Positions 18,010-30,129 are shown, numbered from the stretch's first letter. The stretch is 64,000 nt of DNA from Agrobacterium vitis (GCF_013337045.2 NZ_CP118259.1:3303001-3367000), one strand, 5' to 3'. Notes: generated by a model not told the origin, from the sequence alone. Made by a program: numbers and translations.

Positions 18010-18482
18010 TCGCGCGGCACCACGAGCCGCGTCGAGAGCAATTTAAAGGTTGAAACCACGGCAATGAATGTTTCATTCTTTTACGATGGGACTTGCCAAA
18101 CGGATCACTGCGCGACATATCTTTCATAGATTTAACTAATATGCTCAGTAATGAGATGGTGTTTTGCCCGTACCAACGTCGCTGTAACGCTTAAGGCTGC
18201 GGAATGTTCCAGCTATAGGGCTGGACAAATTCTGTTGCGCGCCCAACGTCCCCATGCCCGCACCTATCAATGCGTTCGCTTAGCTCAAAAAAAGCGGATG
18301 ACGATCATCCCGCCACATCTCAGCTCTTGAATTTCACCTGATCTTTCGCCACCTGAAGGCGGTTGCGGGCCGCAGGTGGAACATCCTTTGCGCTGCCAGC
18401 AAAATGCTCTTTTTGCCGCATGCCGAGCGACCGGTCACAGGACCGGTCCAGGCATGCTGCCTCACGTCATACGGGAGTTACA
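18010..18482. other. Divergent control region between rpoH and htpG
   Basis: No gene is seen in these 473 bp. The region must hold the promoters for rpoH (left) and htpG (right). Confidence 0.5.
18326..18350 (+). promoter_or_regulatory. Possible RpoH-type promoter of htpG
   Basis: CTTGAA matches the alphaproteobacterial sigma-32 -35 element, but the segment 13 nt later (TTCGCCA) is a poor -10. It lies 130 bp before the htpG ATG. Weak support. Confidence 0.3.
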
Positions 18483-20414
18483 ATGTCGACAGAAACCGCC
18501 GAAAAGCTGGGCGAAACAACGCCAGAATCACATGTGTTCGAAGCCGATGTGGCACGCCTTCTGCATATGATGGTGCATTCGGTTTATTCGGACAAGGATG
18601 TGTTCCTGCGGGAACTGGTCTCCAATGCCGCCGATGCCTGCGAGAAACTGCGCTATGAGGCGATTACCACGCCGGGCCTTCTCACCAGCGATACCGATCC
18701 CCGCATCCAGCTGCGGCTCGATGCGGATAACAGGCAATTGATTCTCGAAGACAATGGCATCGGCATGAGCCGGGCTGAGTTGATCGAAGCGCTGGGGACG
18801 ATTGCCCGGTCCGGCACCCGTGCCTTCATGGAACGGATTGAGGCCAGCAAGGCGGAAGCCGGCAAGACCGGCGAGGATGCCCAGCTGATCGGCCAGTTTG
18901 GTGTCGGCTTCTATTCCTGCTTCATGGTGGCGGACAGGGTGGATGTGGCAACGCGCCGTGCTGGTGAGGCGCAAGCCTGGGCCTGGTCTTCCGACGGCAA
19001 GGGCAGCTATTCCATCAGCGAGATCGAGGCCGACGACGCGCCAGCCCGTGGCACCCGGATCACCCTGCATCTGATGGAGGATGCCAAGGACTATGCCACC
19101 CGCGCTCGGGTGGAACGGATCGTCAAGCAGCAGTCAGGCCATGTCCCGGTGGCGATCACTCTGGTTGAAAAGCCCGGCGAGGAACCAACACGAATCACCG
19201 AAGGTACAGCGCTCTGGACCCGCTCGAAGTCCGAGATCAGCAGCGAGGAATACGCCGATTTCTACCGCGGCATTTCCGGACAATATGACGAACCGGCCTT
19301 GACGGTGCATTTCCGCGCTGAAGGCCGCCACGAATATACCGCCCTTGCCTTTGTGCCCGGCACGCCCCCTTTCGACCTGTTTGATCCCGACCGCAAGGGC
19401 CGTATCAAGCTCTATGTGAAGCGGGTGTTCATCACCGATGATGCCGAACTTCTGCCGCGTTACCTGCGCTTCGTGCGTGGGCTGGTCGATACTGCCGACC
19501 TGCCGCTGAACGTGTCGCGTGAAATGATCCAGGAAAGCCCGATCCTGTCTGCCATTCGCAAGGGCGTGACCAATCGCATCCTGACCTCCGTGGAAAAATT
19601 GGCCCAGAACGAGCCGGAAACCTACAAGACGCTCTGGGAAAATTTTGGCGCTGTGCTGAAGGAAGGGCTCTATGAGGATTTCGAACGGCGCAACCAATTG
19701 CTGGGACTTACCCGTTTTCGCACCACGACATCAGGCGACGACCAGCGTAGCCTTGCCGACTATATCAAGGACCTCAAGCCGGAACAGGACAGCATTTATT
19801 ACCTGGCCGGGAGCAACCTCGAACAGCTGAAGGCCTCGCCGCAGCTGGAAGGTTTTCGCGCCCGTGGCATTGAGGTTCTGCTGCTCTCCGACCAGATCGA
19901 CAGTTTCTGGGTGATGAATGCGCCGGAATTCGAGGGCAAGACTTTCAAATCCGTCAGCCAGGGTGCAGCCGACCTTGCCAAATTCGCCAAGGCCGACGCC
20001 GGGGCTGATAGCGACCAGGATAGCAACGAGCAGGCAAAAGCCGATATTGCCGGTTTCCTGGCGCTCGCCAAGGAGCAGTTGAAAGATCTGGTTGCCGATG
20101 TCCGCGCCTCAGACCGGCTGACGGAAAGCCCCGTCTGCCTTGTGGCGCCGGAAAGCGGTTATGACCGTCAGCTGGAGAAAATATTGGCCGGAGCGGGCCA
20201 GCTTGCCTCGACCTCCAAGCCGGTGCTGGAGCTGAATGCCGATCACGCGCTGGTCAAGGCGATGGCGGGCGCCCAGCATACGCCGGCTCTGCAAAATGAT
20301 GCGATCCACCTGCTCTACGATCAGGCCCGCATTCTCGATGGCGAAAAACCAGCCGACGCCCGGGCTTTTGCGGAGCGCATGGGACGGCTGTTCGAAAAGG
20401 CGCTTCGCGCCTGA
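18483..20414 (+). CDS. htpG: Chaperone protein HtpG (Hsp90)
   Basis: The 643-residue protein is bacterial Hsp90. The N-terminal GHKL ATPase has YSDKDVFLRELVSNAADAC, LILEDNGIGM and GQFGVGFYSCFMVADRV; the middle domain has LPLNVSREMIQES; the C-terminal dimerisation part follows. It folds client proteins in the cytoplasm during stress. The ATG at 18483 is used because MSTETAEKLGETTPESHVFE leads straight into the conserved domain; the frame is open 120 bp further upstream but lacks similarity. Two imperfect hairpins (about 20424-20504) and a bidirectional terminator follow. Confidence 0.97.
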   Translation: MSTETAEKLGETTPESHVFEADVARLLHMMVHSVYSDKDVFLRELVSNAADACEKLRYEAITTPGLLTSDTDPRIQLRLDADNRQLILEDNGIGMSRAELIEALGTIARSGTRAFMERIEASKAEAGKTGEDAQLIGQFGVGFYSCFMVADRVDVATRRAGEAQAWAWSSDGKGSYSISEIEADDAPARGTRITLHLMEDAKDYATRARVERIVKQQSGHVPVAITLVEKPGEEPTRITEGTALWTRSKSEISSEEYADFYRGISGQYDEPALTVHFRAEGRHEYTALAFVPGTPPFDLFDPDRKGRIKLYVKRVFITDDAELLPRYLRFVRGLVDTADLPLNVSREMIQESPILSAIRKGVTNRILTSVEKLAQNEPETYKTLWENFGAVLKEGLYEDFERRNQLLGLTRFRTTTSGDDQRSLADYIKDLKPEQDSIYYLAGSNLEQLKASPQLEGFRARGIEVLLLSDQIDSFWVMNAPEFEGKTFKSVSQGAADLAKFAKADAGADSDQDSNEQAKADIAGFLALAKEQLKDLVADVRASDRLTESPVCLVAPESGYDRQLEKILAGAGQLASTSKPVLELNADHALVKAMAGAQHTPALQNDAIHLLYDQARILDGEKPADARAFAERMGRLFEKALRA

Positions 20415-20556
20415 TAAGTGCACAATACGAAGGTTCATTGAAAATGACTCTTCGTATTCCTTTTGAAAATATCTCAAGCCTTTGATGCATTTGAGATATT
20501 TTCAATGCCTTCAAGTCGAGGATGCGTCAGCATGTCAGAGACTTGGTATAACAACG

Positions 20557-20595
20557 AAAAGGCCCGGTTCGCATCTGCAAACCGGGCCTTTTTCA
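20557..20595. terminator. Bidirectional terminator between htpG and bfr
   Basis: AAGGCCCGGTT and AACCGGGCCTT form an 11-bp stem followed by T runs on both strands. It serves htpG on the plus strand and bfr on the minus strand. Confidence 0.85.
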
Positions 20596-20606
20596 TGGAA
20601 AGAACG

Positions 20607-21092
20607 TTATTCCGAAGCGTCGGCGGAATCGGCGTTGAGCTGGCCGTATTTTTCGGCGCCAAGCTTGGAAAACAGCTCCAGCTGAGTTTCGAGGAAGTCG
20701 ATATGGCCTTCCTCATCCATCAGCAGCTGTTCGAACAGCTTCATGGTGACGTAGTCACCAGCCTGATAACAGATATCGCGGGATTCCTTATAGGACGTCC
20801 GGGCTTCGTATTCGCCAGCCAGATCGGCCTCAAGAACTTCCTTGACCGTCTGGCCGATGCGCAAAGGCGCCAGAGTCTGAAGGTTGGGGTGACCTTCCAG
20901 GAAAATGATCCGCTCGACCAGTTTGTCGGCATGCTGCATTTCTTCGATGGATTCCGCCCGTTCCTTCTTGGCAAGCTTGGTATAGCCCCAATCTTCCAGA
21001 AGACGGTAGTGCAGCCAATACTGATTGACAGCACCCAGTTCCAGAAACAATGCCTGGTTCAAACGTTCAATAACTTTTGCATCGCCCTTCAT
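20607..21092 (-). CDS. bfr: Bacterioferritin
   Basis: The 161-residue ferritin-like protein stores iron in a 24-mer shell with haem. [20 protein letters not shown] begins the four-helix bundle. Ferroxidase glutamates and the haem-ligand methionine are present in [16 protein letters not shown] (Glu51, Met52, His54 numbering of the family), with further ligands in [12 protein letters not shown]. The start at 21092 matches the family's N-terminus. The bacterioferritin-associated ferredoxin gene lies upstream on the same strand, but a terminator between them suggests separate transcripts. Confidence 0.96.
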   Translation of the reverse strand: MKGDAKVIERLNQALFLELGAVNQYWLHYRLLEDWGYTKLAKKERAESIEEMQHADKLVERIIFLEGHPNLQTLAPLRIGQTVKEVLEADLAGEYEARTSYKESRDICYQAGDYVTMKLFEQLLMDEEGHIDFLETQLELFSKLGAEKYGQLNADSADASE

Positions 21093-21333
21093 CGCAGGAC
21101 CCCTATCTAAACGGTTACCGGCACGGATAATTGCTTCGATTGCCTGCAACCGACAGAATTATGAGTGCACTCCAATGTTTTACAACGCTTCGCATCACAT
21201 GCGCAGCGATATGCGCGATAAAAGCAGGATTGAATTGCCAAGTCGAGCATTAATTTTAGAATGATTCCAAAAAGACGAAAAAGATAGGAGAGTGGCGCGG
21301 GAACTTCGTGACACCCATGCAGGCTGCTAGAAC

Positions 21334-21359
21334 GAAAAAACCCCGCATGAAGCGGGGTT
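21334..21359 (-). terminator. Rho-independent terminator after the bfd-like gene
   Basis: On the minus strand AACCCCGC and GCGGGGTT pair around TTCAT, followed by a run of T residues. Confidence 0.88.
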
Positions 21360-21394
21360 GTGGGTGGCTTTGAGTATCTCAACGCAGGAGGTGA

Positions 21395-21736
21395 TCAGGC
21401 GGTCCGGCTGACACGATTGCGGCGTTCGATGAGTTCGTTTTTCTGCTCTTCCTGGAAACGCTTCAGGCGCTCCATGAAATTCACGAGGTTTTCGCCATCG
21501 CTATTTCGCTGAGCGTGGAAGGCCTGGGTCGTCGAGACGATGATATCCACGACATTCGGGAAGCACCCACAACAGCGACCACGCTTTTCCATGGCGTGAT
21601 AGACCTTTGCAGGCACGATCAACTGCCAACAGTCCTGCTCAAGAAATTCCGTGATCGTGTCACGGATTTCTTTCTCGGTGATGAAATTGCAACTGCACAC
21701 CAGCATCGGCTTCAGCCCGTCAAACAAACATGACAT
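21395..21736 (-). CDS. Bacterioferritin-associated ferredoxin-like protein
   Basis: The protein holds a BFD-type [2Fe-2S] site: MLVCSCNFITEKEI gives the first CxC pair, and GRCCGCFPN gives the second pair of cysteines. Bfd reduces stored ferric iron in Bfr so it can be released. GAGAG lies 5 nt before the ATG at 21736. Family members usually start at the later ATG (21706, MLVCSCN), so the first ten residues are uncertain. At 103-113 residues it is longer than E. coli Bfd because of a C-terminal Arg/Glu-rich helix. Neighbouring bfr supports the role. Confidence 0.88.
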   Translation of the reverse strand: MSCLFDGLKPMLVCSCNFITEKEIRDTITEFLEQDCWQLIVPAKVYHAMEKRGRCCGCFPNVVDIIVSTTQAFHAQRNSDGENLVNFMERLKRFQEEQKNELIERRNRVSRTA

Positions 21737-21844
21737 CTATTCTCTCGTTTTATGGCTAAACAAGAGGCTGCCTGTCAAGAAAAAACATGACGATCTACAA
21801 AACCTGGCGATCACAAGGATGTTGTATTGTACGCATGAAATGCG

Positions 21845-22327
21845 TCAGGACCGATGATAGGGATGGCCAGAGAGGATGGTAACGGCGCGGTAGAGCTGTT
21901 CGGCCAGCATGATGCGCACCAGCTGATGCGGCCAGGTCATCTTTCCTAGATTCAGCACCAGATCGGCCCGGTCGCGAAAATCCGGGTCCAACCCGTCGGC
22001 CCCGCCGATAACGATGACCATGTCACGACGACCACGATCCTTATGGTCGCCGACATAGGCTGCGAATTCCTGGCTGTCCCAACTCTTGCCGCGCTCATCC
22101 AGCGCCACGACAAGAGGGTTGTCCGGCAGGGATTTTTCGATCTGCGTCGCCTCTTCCCGCTTGCGGGTGGCGGAATTGGAGGCTCTGCTTTCCGGCAGCT
22201 CGCTGACCCGGGAAAATTCCAGCCCGCTTGCCGGACCGGCCTTGGCAAAACGGTCCAGATAGCGTGACACAAGATCTTTCTCTGGCCCGGCTTTCAACCG
22301 GCCAACGGCAACAATGCCTATCCGCAT
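21845..22327 (-). CDS. rlmH: 23S rRNA (pseudouridine1915-N3)-methyltransferase RlmH
   Basis: The 160-residue SPOUT methyltransferase modifies pseudouridine 1915 of 23S rRNA, in helix 69. MRIGIVAVGRLKAGPE is the N-terminus, VIGGADGLDPD is the SAM-binding knot, and GHPYHRS is the conserved C-terminal end. The start at 22327 is used because upstream residues are not family-like. Gene order with rsfS and nadD is the usual one in the Rhizobiaceae. Confidence 0.95.
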   Translation of the reverse strand: MRIGIVAVGRLKAGPEKDLVSRYLDRFAKAGPASGLEFSRVSELPESRASNSATRKREEATQIEKSLPDNPLVVALDERGKSWDSQEFAAYVGDHKDRGRRDMVIVIGGADGLDPDFRDRADLVLNLGKMTWPHQLVRIMLAEQLYRAVTILSGHPYHRS

Positions 22328-22490
22328 CCCATCCTCTTGAGGGTTCGATCCGCAAAACCAGAGGCAACCGAGCGGATATCCGCTCGCTTTCTTGGCAGAC
22401 AAGGATCATCCCGTCGAAAACACGCGACGATCATTGCCTTATCGGGCTCGATACCATCTCCAGGCCAGCAAATATACGGCCAGCGAGAGG

Positions 22491-22904
22491 TTAGTGCAGT
22501 CGGCTTTCCTCGATATCCGGTGCGGCCCACATCTTTTCGATGTTATAGAACTCGCGGATTTCAGGGCGGAAGACATGCACGATAATGTCTCCGGCGTCGA
22601 TCAGTACCCAATCGCCGGTCTCAAGACCTTCGACGCGCGGTGCGCCAAAGCCCTCGTCCTTCAGATCGGAAACGAGATGTTCGCAGATCGCCACGACGTG
22701 ACGGGACGAGCGACCGGACACGACCACCATGTAGTCGCCCAGCGCCGATTTTCCGGCAATGTCGATAGAGACGATATCTTCTGCTTTCGAGTCCTCAAGG
22801 CTTGTGAGGACCAGCTCAAGCGCGCGGGCTGCGGCATCGACGCCACGTTCCGGGCTTTGCGGGATCGCGACAGTGGCGCGGCCCTTGGTGTGTACTGTTG
22901 TCAG
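22491..22904 (-). CDS. rsfS: Ribosomal silencing factor RsfS
   Basis: RsfS binds ribosomal protein L14 and blocks subunit joining when nutrients are low. The domain runs from AARALELVLTSLEDSKAEDI through GDYMVVVSGRSSRHVVAI to GDIIVHVF. The start is unusual: GGAAAGGA is placed 6 nt before a CTG at 22904, in the region where family members begin (LTTVHTKGRA). No ATG, GTG or TTG is available there in frame; the nearest ATG is upstream at about 22964 and lacks a ribosome site. Initiation at CTG is therefore proposed. Confidence 0.85.
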   Translation of the reverse strand: MTTVHTKGRATVAIPQSPERGVDAAARALELVLTSLEDSKAEDIVSIDIAGKSALGDYMVVVSGRSSRHVVAICEHLVSDLKDEGFGAPRVEGLETGDWVLIDAGDIIVHVFRPEIREFYNIEKMWAAPDIEESRLH

Positions 22905-22990
22905 AGTTTGTCCTTTCCGTCGGTAACAGCACGAAAACGACTCAGAGGCACCCATTGCCAATGAGCCAAGAATAAGGTGGCACTGAATAG

Positions 22991-23620
22991 TTAATCTTTC
23001 AAGACAGGCCCTGTGCGAAGCGCTGTAGAACTCAGCATCGAACGCGGTCCGTGAATGAAGGTCCAGGCGGGCGCCTGCCTGCGCCACAGCACACCGGCAT
23101 CGCTTTCATCGACCCGGGCAAAATCGAAGCGCTGCGCCATTTTCGATGACAGATAAGACAGAGTCGCACCGGGCCTGTCGATAACAGCGATTGGAAAGGT
23201 CATGGCGATCTTCTGCCAATCCTGCCAATGGTGAAACGAGCGAAGATTATCCGCCCCCATGATCCAGATGAAATGCACATGCGGGTTCAACCGCTTCACA
23301 TGGTCCAGCGTGCGGGCGGTGTAGCTCGTGCCCAGCTCTGCCTCAAACGCAGTGATCTTCAGCCGGGGGTCCTGCGCCAGGCCCTCGCAGAGCGACAGCC
23401 GCTCGGCCAAAGGCGCCAGCTGGCTGTGGTTTTTCAGCGGGTTTCCGGGCGTCACCATCCACCACAACTGATCCAGGCCCAACCGGCGAAGGGCAATCTC
23501 GGCCACCAGCACATGGCCTTGATGCGGCGGATTGAACGATCCGCCGAACAGGCCGACCACCATGCCGCGCTCGGTATGCGGCATGCGCAGATAGTGTGCA
23601 GCGACCCCGGGATGGCTCAC
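22991..23620 (-). CDS. nadD: Nicotinate-nucleotide adenylyltransferase
   Basis: NadD joins ATP and nicotinate mononucleotide to make deamido-NAD. VGLFGGSFNPPHQGH is the nucleotidyltransferase motif with its HxGH, WIMGADNL is central, and RSMLSSTALR fits the closing ISST-type motif. Starts at GTG 23620, two bases after the proA stop, and at ATG 23647, overlapping proA, are both open. The GTG is given because it follows proA neatly; the ATG at 23584 is a third option. It lies downstream of proA in the cluster. Confidence 0.92.
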   Translation of the reverse strand: MSHPGVAAHYLRMPHTERGMVVGLFGGSFNPPHQGHVLVAEIALRRLGLDQLWWMVTPGNPLKNHSQLAPLAERLSLCEGLAQDPRLKITAFEAELGTSYTARTLDHVKRLNPHVHFIWIMGADNLRSFHHWQDWQKIAMTFPIAVIDRPGATLSYLSSKMAQRFDFARVDESDAGVLWRRQAPAWTFIHGPRSMLSSTALRTGPVLKD

Positions 23621-23621
23621 G

Positions 23622-24897
23622 TCAGGGCCGGATCTGGCCGGTGCCATGCACCCGGTACTTGAACGAGGTCAATTGCTCAACGCCAACCGGCCCGCGCGCA
23701 TGCATTTTGCCGGTGGCAATGCCGATTTCGCCGCCCATGCCAAATTCGCCACCATCGGCAAATTGCGTCGAGGCATTGTGCAGCAGGATAGCCGAATCCA
23801 CTTCATTGAAGAACCGCTCGACCACAGCAGGATCTTCGGCAATGACCGCCTCGGTATGGTTGGAAGAATAGCGGGCGATATGGTCGATGGCCCCACCGAT
23901 GCCATCGACAACGGCAACGGAAATGATCGCATCGAGATATTCGGTGCGCCAATCCTCCTCCACAGCAGGCTTCAGGCCGGGAAAGACTTTCAGCACCGTC
24001 GCCGAGGCACGGATCTCGCAACCCGCCTCGGTGAGGGCTTCGAGAAGCGGCATCAAATGGCTGCCGATGGCAGCGCTATCGACCAACAGGGTTTCCGCCG
24101 AGCCGCAAATTCCGGTCCGACGCATCTTGGCATTGACCACGATGCTTTTCGCCATCTCGAGATCAGCGGAGCCATCAACATAGACGTGGCAGAGACCTTC
24201 CAGATGGGCAAAGACCGGCACCCGCGCATCCGATTGCACCCGCGCCACCAGGCTCTTGCCGCCTCGCGGCACGATCACGTCAATCGTGCCGTTCAGCCCG
24301 GTCAGCATCGCGCCAACCGCAGCGCGATCCGTGACCGGCACCAGCTGGATGGCATGGTCCGGCAGACCGGCAGCCACAAGCCCGGCCACCAGGCAGGCAT
24401 GAATGGCGCGCGAGGAATTGACCGAATCCGAGCCGCCGCGCAGGATCACGGCATTGCCGGATTTCAGGCAAAGCGCCCCCGCATCCGCTGTCACATTCGG
24501 ACGGCTTTCATAAATCACCCCGATCACGCCAAGAGGGGTGCGGACCCGTTCGATCTTCAAACCATTAGGACGCTCCCAGGCCGCGATGACTTCCCCGACC
24601 GGGTCCTTCAACTCGGCCACCTCGCGCAGGCCCTTGGCCATCGCGGTGATCCGCTCTTCATTCAGCGTGAGCCGGTCGATGAAGGAAGCCGCCAGCCCTG
24701 CCGTTTGCGCAGCCTTGAGATCGATGGCATTGGCGGCGATGATCTGGCTTTTTCCAGCCAGGATCGCCTCACTCATCGCCATCAGCGCGGCATTTTTCTG
24801 GTCAGCCGAGGCAATGGCCAACGGTCGCGCAGCGGCCTTGGCCTTGGCGCCGATGTCTAGCATCAGCGCGTCGATACCATCCGCCTTGGCGACTGTG

Positions 24898-24905
<8 letters not shown>
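23622..24905 (-). CDS. proA: Gamma-glutamyl phosphate reductase
   Basis: ProA reduces glutamyl-5-phosphate to the semialdehyde with NADPH, the second step of proline synthesis. The 427-residue aldehyde-dehydrogenase-fold protein has [32 protein letters not shown] and the catalytic cysteine in [15 protein letters not shown]. Its start overlaps the end of proB by eight bases, as expected for the coupled proBA pair. Confidence 0.97.
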
Positions 24906-27194
<2,289 letters not shown>

Positions 27195-27260
27195 TCAGGA
27201 TACTCATATCATATATGCGGCCATCGTTATCGCCGCTTGACGCGGAGGTCAAAGAGTATC

Positions 27261-28121
27261 GTGCGTTTCGTCAGTTACAATATTCAATACGGGATCGGCC
27301 TGGACGGCAAATTCGACCCCATCAGGATTGCCAAAAACCTCGAGGGCGCCGATGTCATCGCCCTCCAGGAAGTCACCCGTGGCTATCCCGCCAATGGCGG
27401 GGCCGACCTGCCGGAAATTTTCGCCAACCATTTTCCCGAATATCATTGGGTCTATGGACCGGCCTGCGACCTGCACGCCTCCTCGGCGCTGATCAAGGGC
27501 CGCCGGGTCGACAAGCGCTTCCAGTTTGGCAATATGGTGCTGTCGCGCTGGCCGATCCTCGCCAACCGGATGCTGCTTTTGCCGCGCACCCGCACGTTCG
27601 AAAAGCTCAACAATCAACGCGCCGCGACCGAAGCAGTCATCGATGCGCCCGGCGGGGCGCTCCGGGTCTATTCCGTCCATCTCGACCATGTCGCACCGGA
27701 CGAGCGCATCGCCCAGATCCAGTTCCTCAAGGACCGCGCCATCAACTTCATCCAGGAAGGCGGCGCGATGACCGGTGGACAGGAATTTGCCCTGCCGCAA
27801 CCGCCGCTGCCGGAGGATTTCCTGCTGATGGGCGATTTCAACATGCAGCCGGAATCGCCTGAATATCGCGAGATGGTCGGAACCATCGATGCTTACTACG
27901 GTCGCACCGCCCGCGCCGACGCCCCCCTGGACGCACTGGCCCGGCTCGGCAAACTCAATGCCGAAAGTTACAGATGGGAAGAGGTCGGCAAGCCGGATAT
28001 GCGCATGCATCTCGATTATTGCTTCCTGAGCGGTTCGCTGGCCCATCGCCTGAAAGCGGCAAGCGTCGATACCGATGCGGTCGGCTCAGACCATTTTCCG
28101 GTCTGGGTGGAATTGGATTGA
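27261..28121 (+). CDS. Endonuclease/exonuclease/phosphatase-family protein
   Basis: The 286-residue protein has the EEP (DNase I-like) fold: FVSYNIQYGIGLDG, VIALQEV (metal-ligand Glu), LLMGDFNMQPESPEY, and SDHFPVWVEL at the end. Such enzymes are metal-dependent phosphodiesterases or phosphatases acting on nucleic acids, phosphoinositides or lipids; the substrate here is not known. GTG at 27261 is taken as the start, with GGAGG upstream. It is the only plus-strand gene in this stretch and stands apart from the obg operon. No signal peptide is seen. Confidence 0.85.
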   Translation: MRFVSYNIQYGIGLDGKFDPIRIAKNLEGADVIALQEVTRGYPANGGADLPEIFANHFPEYHWVYGPACDLHASSALIKGRRVDKRFQFGNMVLSRWPILANRMLLLPRTRTFEKLNNQRAATEAVIDAPGGALRVYSVHLDHVAPDERIAQIQFLKDRAINFIQEGGAMTGGQEFALPQPPLPEDFLLMGDFNMQPESPEYREMVGTIDAYYGRTARADAPLDALARLGKLNAESYRWEEVGKPDMRMHLDYCFLSGSLAHRLKAASVDTDAVGSDHFPVWVELD

Positions 28122-28157
28122 GGTTGCGGCGGCCACGTCCGGCCGCCGCAACTGTCT

Positions 28158-28745
28158 TTAAAACGCTTTCGCTCTCTGAAACCCGTCTTGCGTCAGGCGG
28201 GTTTCGATATGCGGTGCCATGGCATTGCGCGACAGGCTGTAGAGATCGGCGCAGCGGGTCAGGGTGAAGCCCAGCTTGTCCTGGATCTTCAGCGATGCGG
28301 CATTATCGGCAAAGGCGCCGGAATGCAGCACCGCCTCCGGCATACGCCGGAAGAACCGTTCCACCGCAGCCCGGGCTGCCTCGCTCATCAGCCCCCGCCC
28401 CCAGTAGAAACGATTGAGCCAATAACCGAGATGCCAAAGCCCATGGCGCAGTTCCAGGCCGACCATGCCGATATGAACGTCATCGCCCGACGTAATAGCC
28501 AAGTGCCAATCCGGCATGACACCGGCGCTGGTGCGGTTCAGCCAGTCGCAAGCATCCTGCCGGTCGTAGGGCATCGGCACCCGGCTTAACATCCGCGTCA
28601 CCTGCCAATCGTTCAGCGAGGCGGCAATGGCATCCGCATCGGAAAGCCGATGCGGACGCAGCACCAATCGTTGCGTTTCAATCACCGGGCAAGGCCCAAG
28701 CGAGGGAAGCCGCGTTTGCAGCCGGGGCTTTTCAAGCGCAGCCAT
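28158..28745 (-). CDS. GNAT acetyltransferase, RimJ/RimL-like (second of pair)
   Basis: The 195-residue protein is a RimJ/RimL-type acetyltransferase: TQRLVLRPHRLSDADAI at the start, GYWLNRFYWGRGLMSEA as the acetyl-CoA site, and KIQDKLGFTLTRCADLYS at the end. Its ATG overlaps the stop of the preceding acetyltransferase (TGATG), so the two are coupled. The pair may share an origin by duplication: both carry the YWL-x(3)-YW-x-G/N-x-G-MSEA-like core. The substrate, perhaps a ribosomal protein N-terminus, cannot be told. Confidence 0.88.
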   Translation of the reverse strand: MAALEKPRLQTRLPSLGPCPVIETQRLVLRPHRLSDADAIAASLNDWQVTRMLSRVPMPYDRQDACDWLNRTSAGVMPDWHLAITSGDDVHIGMVGLELRHGLWHLGYWLNRFYWGRGLMSEAARAAVERFFRRMPEAVLHSGAFADNAASLKIQDKLGFTLTRCADLYSLSRNAMAPHIETRLTQDGFQRAKAF

Positions 28746-29377
28746 CACCGCATCTCCCCCCAGCTCTTCAGTGACATCCAGGTCTTGCGATCCAGCCGGT
28801 ACCATTCCACCGGCACCATGCCACGGGCAGCCAGATGGCCAACCATGCCGGAGCCCTGGAACTGGAAGCCGCATTTCTGGATGACCCGCCGTGCCGCCAC
28901 ATTGGTAACCCGGCAACGGGCATCGATGAAGGCGATATCGCGAGTGCGGAAGGCCATGTCGATCAAGGCATGGGCGGCTTCGGTGGCGTAGCCGTTGTTC
29001 CAATAGGGCTCACCCAGCCAATAGCCGATTTCCAGTGTCTCCAGGTCGGTATGCGGCTCAAGCGCGCAGCACCCGAGAAATTCGCCATTTTCGCCCTTCG
29101 TAATCGCATAGACGCATTTACCGATCTCGCCGAGATTGGAACGTCGCACAAAATCGGCGGCATCGGCTGCCGTGTAAGGATGTGGCATACGCGACACCAT
29201 GGTCGCAACGGCGGCGTTATTGGCGAGATGGGTAAGGGCGTCAATGTCTTCTACATGCGGAGCGCGCATAACCAGCCGCTGCGATAAGAGGACGGGGCAA
29301 CTTTGCCTTAACCGATCCGGCCTCAGCCGATCGTCGGGTGACCGGAATTGGTCATCCCTCAGTAATAAGCGTTCCAT
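28745..29377 (-). CDS. GNAT acetyltransferase, RimJ/RimL-like (first of pair)
   Basis: A 210-residue acetyltransferase of the RimJ/RimL group. SQRLVMRAPHVEDIDALTHL opens the domain, GYWLGEPYWNNGYATEA is the cofactor site (the usual Arg/Gly there is Asn-Asn-Gly), and RVTNVAARRVIQKCGF is motif B. AAGGAG lies well placed before the ATG at 29377. It sits downstream of rplU-rpmA beyond a terminator, and the position next to ribosomal protein genes hints at, but does not prove, a ribosomal target. Confidence 0.88.
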   Translation of the reverse strand: MERLLLRDDQFRSPDDRLRPDRLRQSCPVLLSQRLVMRAPHVEDIDALTHLANNAAVATMVSRMPHPYTAADAADFVRRSNLGEIGKCVYAITKGENGEFLGCCALEPHTDLETLEIGYWLGEPYWNNGYATEAAHALIDMAFRTRDIAFIDARCRVTNVAARRVIQKCGFQFQGSGMVGHLAARGMVPVEWYRLDRKTWMSLKSWGEMR

Positions 29378-29400
29378 GGCTCAGTCTCCTTTGGAGGTAA

Positions 29401-29442
29401 GAAAAAAGGGAAGAGAGGTGGCGCCTCATCTTCCCTTTTTTC
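29401..29442. terminator. Terminator between rpmA and the acetyltransferase pair
   Basis: GAAAAAAGGGAAGA and TCTTCCCTTTTTTC pair around a GAGG/CCTC inner stem. A run of T residues is present on either strand; it most likely ends the rplU-rpmA transcript. Confidence 0.8.
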
Positions 29443-29503
29443 TGACTGAACCTGTACGCTCAGCCGGGTCGATGAGACGCCGGCTGTTGGTAAGCGACCG
29501 GCT

Positions 29504-29776
29504 TTATTCTGCGGCTTCCGCCGTTTTCGGCATGACGGACACGAATACGCGGCCGTTGGACTTCGTACGGTAGGTGACATTGCCGGTGGTGAGTGCAAAG
29601 ATCGTATGGTCCTTGCCCATGCCGACGTTTGCGCCCGGATGCCACTGCGTGCCGCGCTGACGAACAATAATATTGCCTGGAATGACGACTTCGCCGCCGA
29701 ACTTCTTCACGCCAAGGCGCTTGGACTCGGAATCGCGACCGTTGCGCGACGAACCGCCAGCTTTTTTATGTGCCAT
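29504..29776 (-). CDS. rpmA: 50S ribosomal protein L27
   Basis: The 90-residue protein begins [20 protein letters not shown], the L27 hallmark, whose N-terminal tail reaches the peptidyl-transferase centre. [19 protein letters not shown] is the core. It follows rplU by 38 bp with AAGGAGAA before the ATG, forming the standard rplU-rpmA operon. Confidence 0.98.
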   Translation of the reverse strand: MAHKKAGGSSRNGRDSESKRLGVKKFGGEVVIPGNIIVRQRGTQWHPGANVGMGKDHTIFALTTGNVTYRTKSNGRVFVSVMPKTAEAAE

Positions 29777-29814
29777 TGGAGTTCTCCTTTAAAACCTGGT
29801 TTCCCGTTGACCGA

Positions 29815-30129
29815 TTACGCAGCGACGATGTCGGTGATGCGAACGACTGTGTGGTGCTGGCGATGGCCGCGCGACCGCTTGGAATTCTGGCGACGGCGCT
29901 TCTTGAACGCGATGACCTTCTTGCCACGGTTATGCTCGACAACTTCAGCCTTAACGGTTGCACCAGCAACAAAAGGCGCACCGATCGTCGCATCGGCACC
30001 AACGCCAACAACGAGAATTTCGGTGAATTCAACGATAGCACCAGCTTCGGCTTCCAGCTTTTCGATGGTCAGCACGTCGTTGGCGGCTACGCGGTACTGC
30101 TTACCGCCGGTCTTGATGACTGCGAACAT
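29815..30129 (-). CDS. rplU: 50S ribosomal protein L21
   Basis: The 104-residue protein begins [20 protein letters not shown], the L21 signature, and ends with a short basic tail after [11 protein letters not shown]21 binds 23S rRNA and contacts L20. GAAGGA precedes the ATG. It is the first gene of the rplU-rpmA operon, with a 5' leader of about 175 nt that can fold but shows no known regulatory motif. Confidence 0.98.
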   Translation of the reverse strand: MFAVIKTGGKQYRVAANDVLTIEKLEAEAGAIVEFTEILVVGVGADATIGAPFVAGATVKAEVVEHNRGKKVIAFKKRRRQNSKRSRGHRQHHTVVRITDIVAA

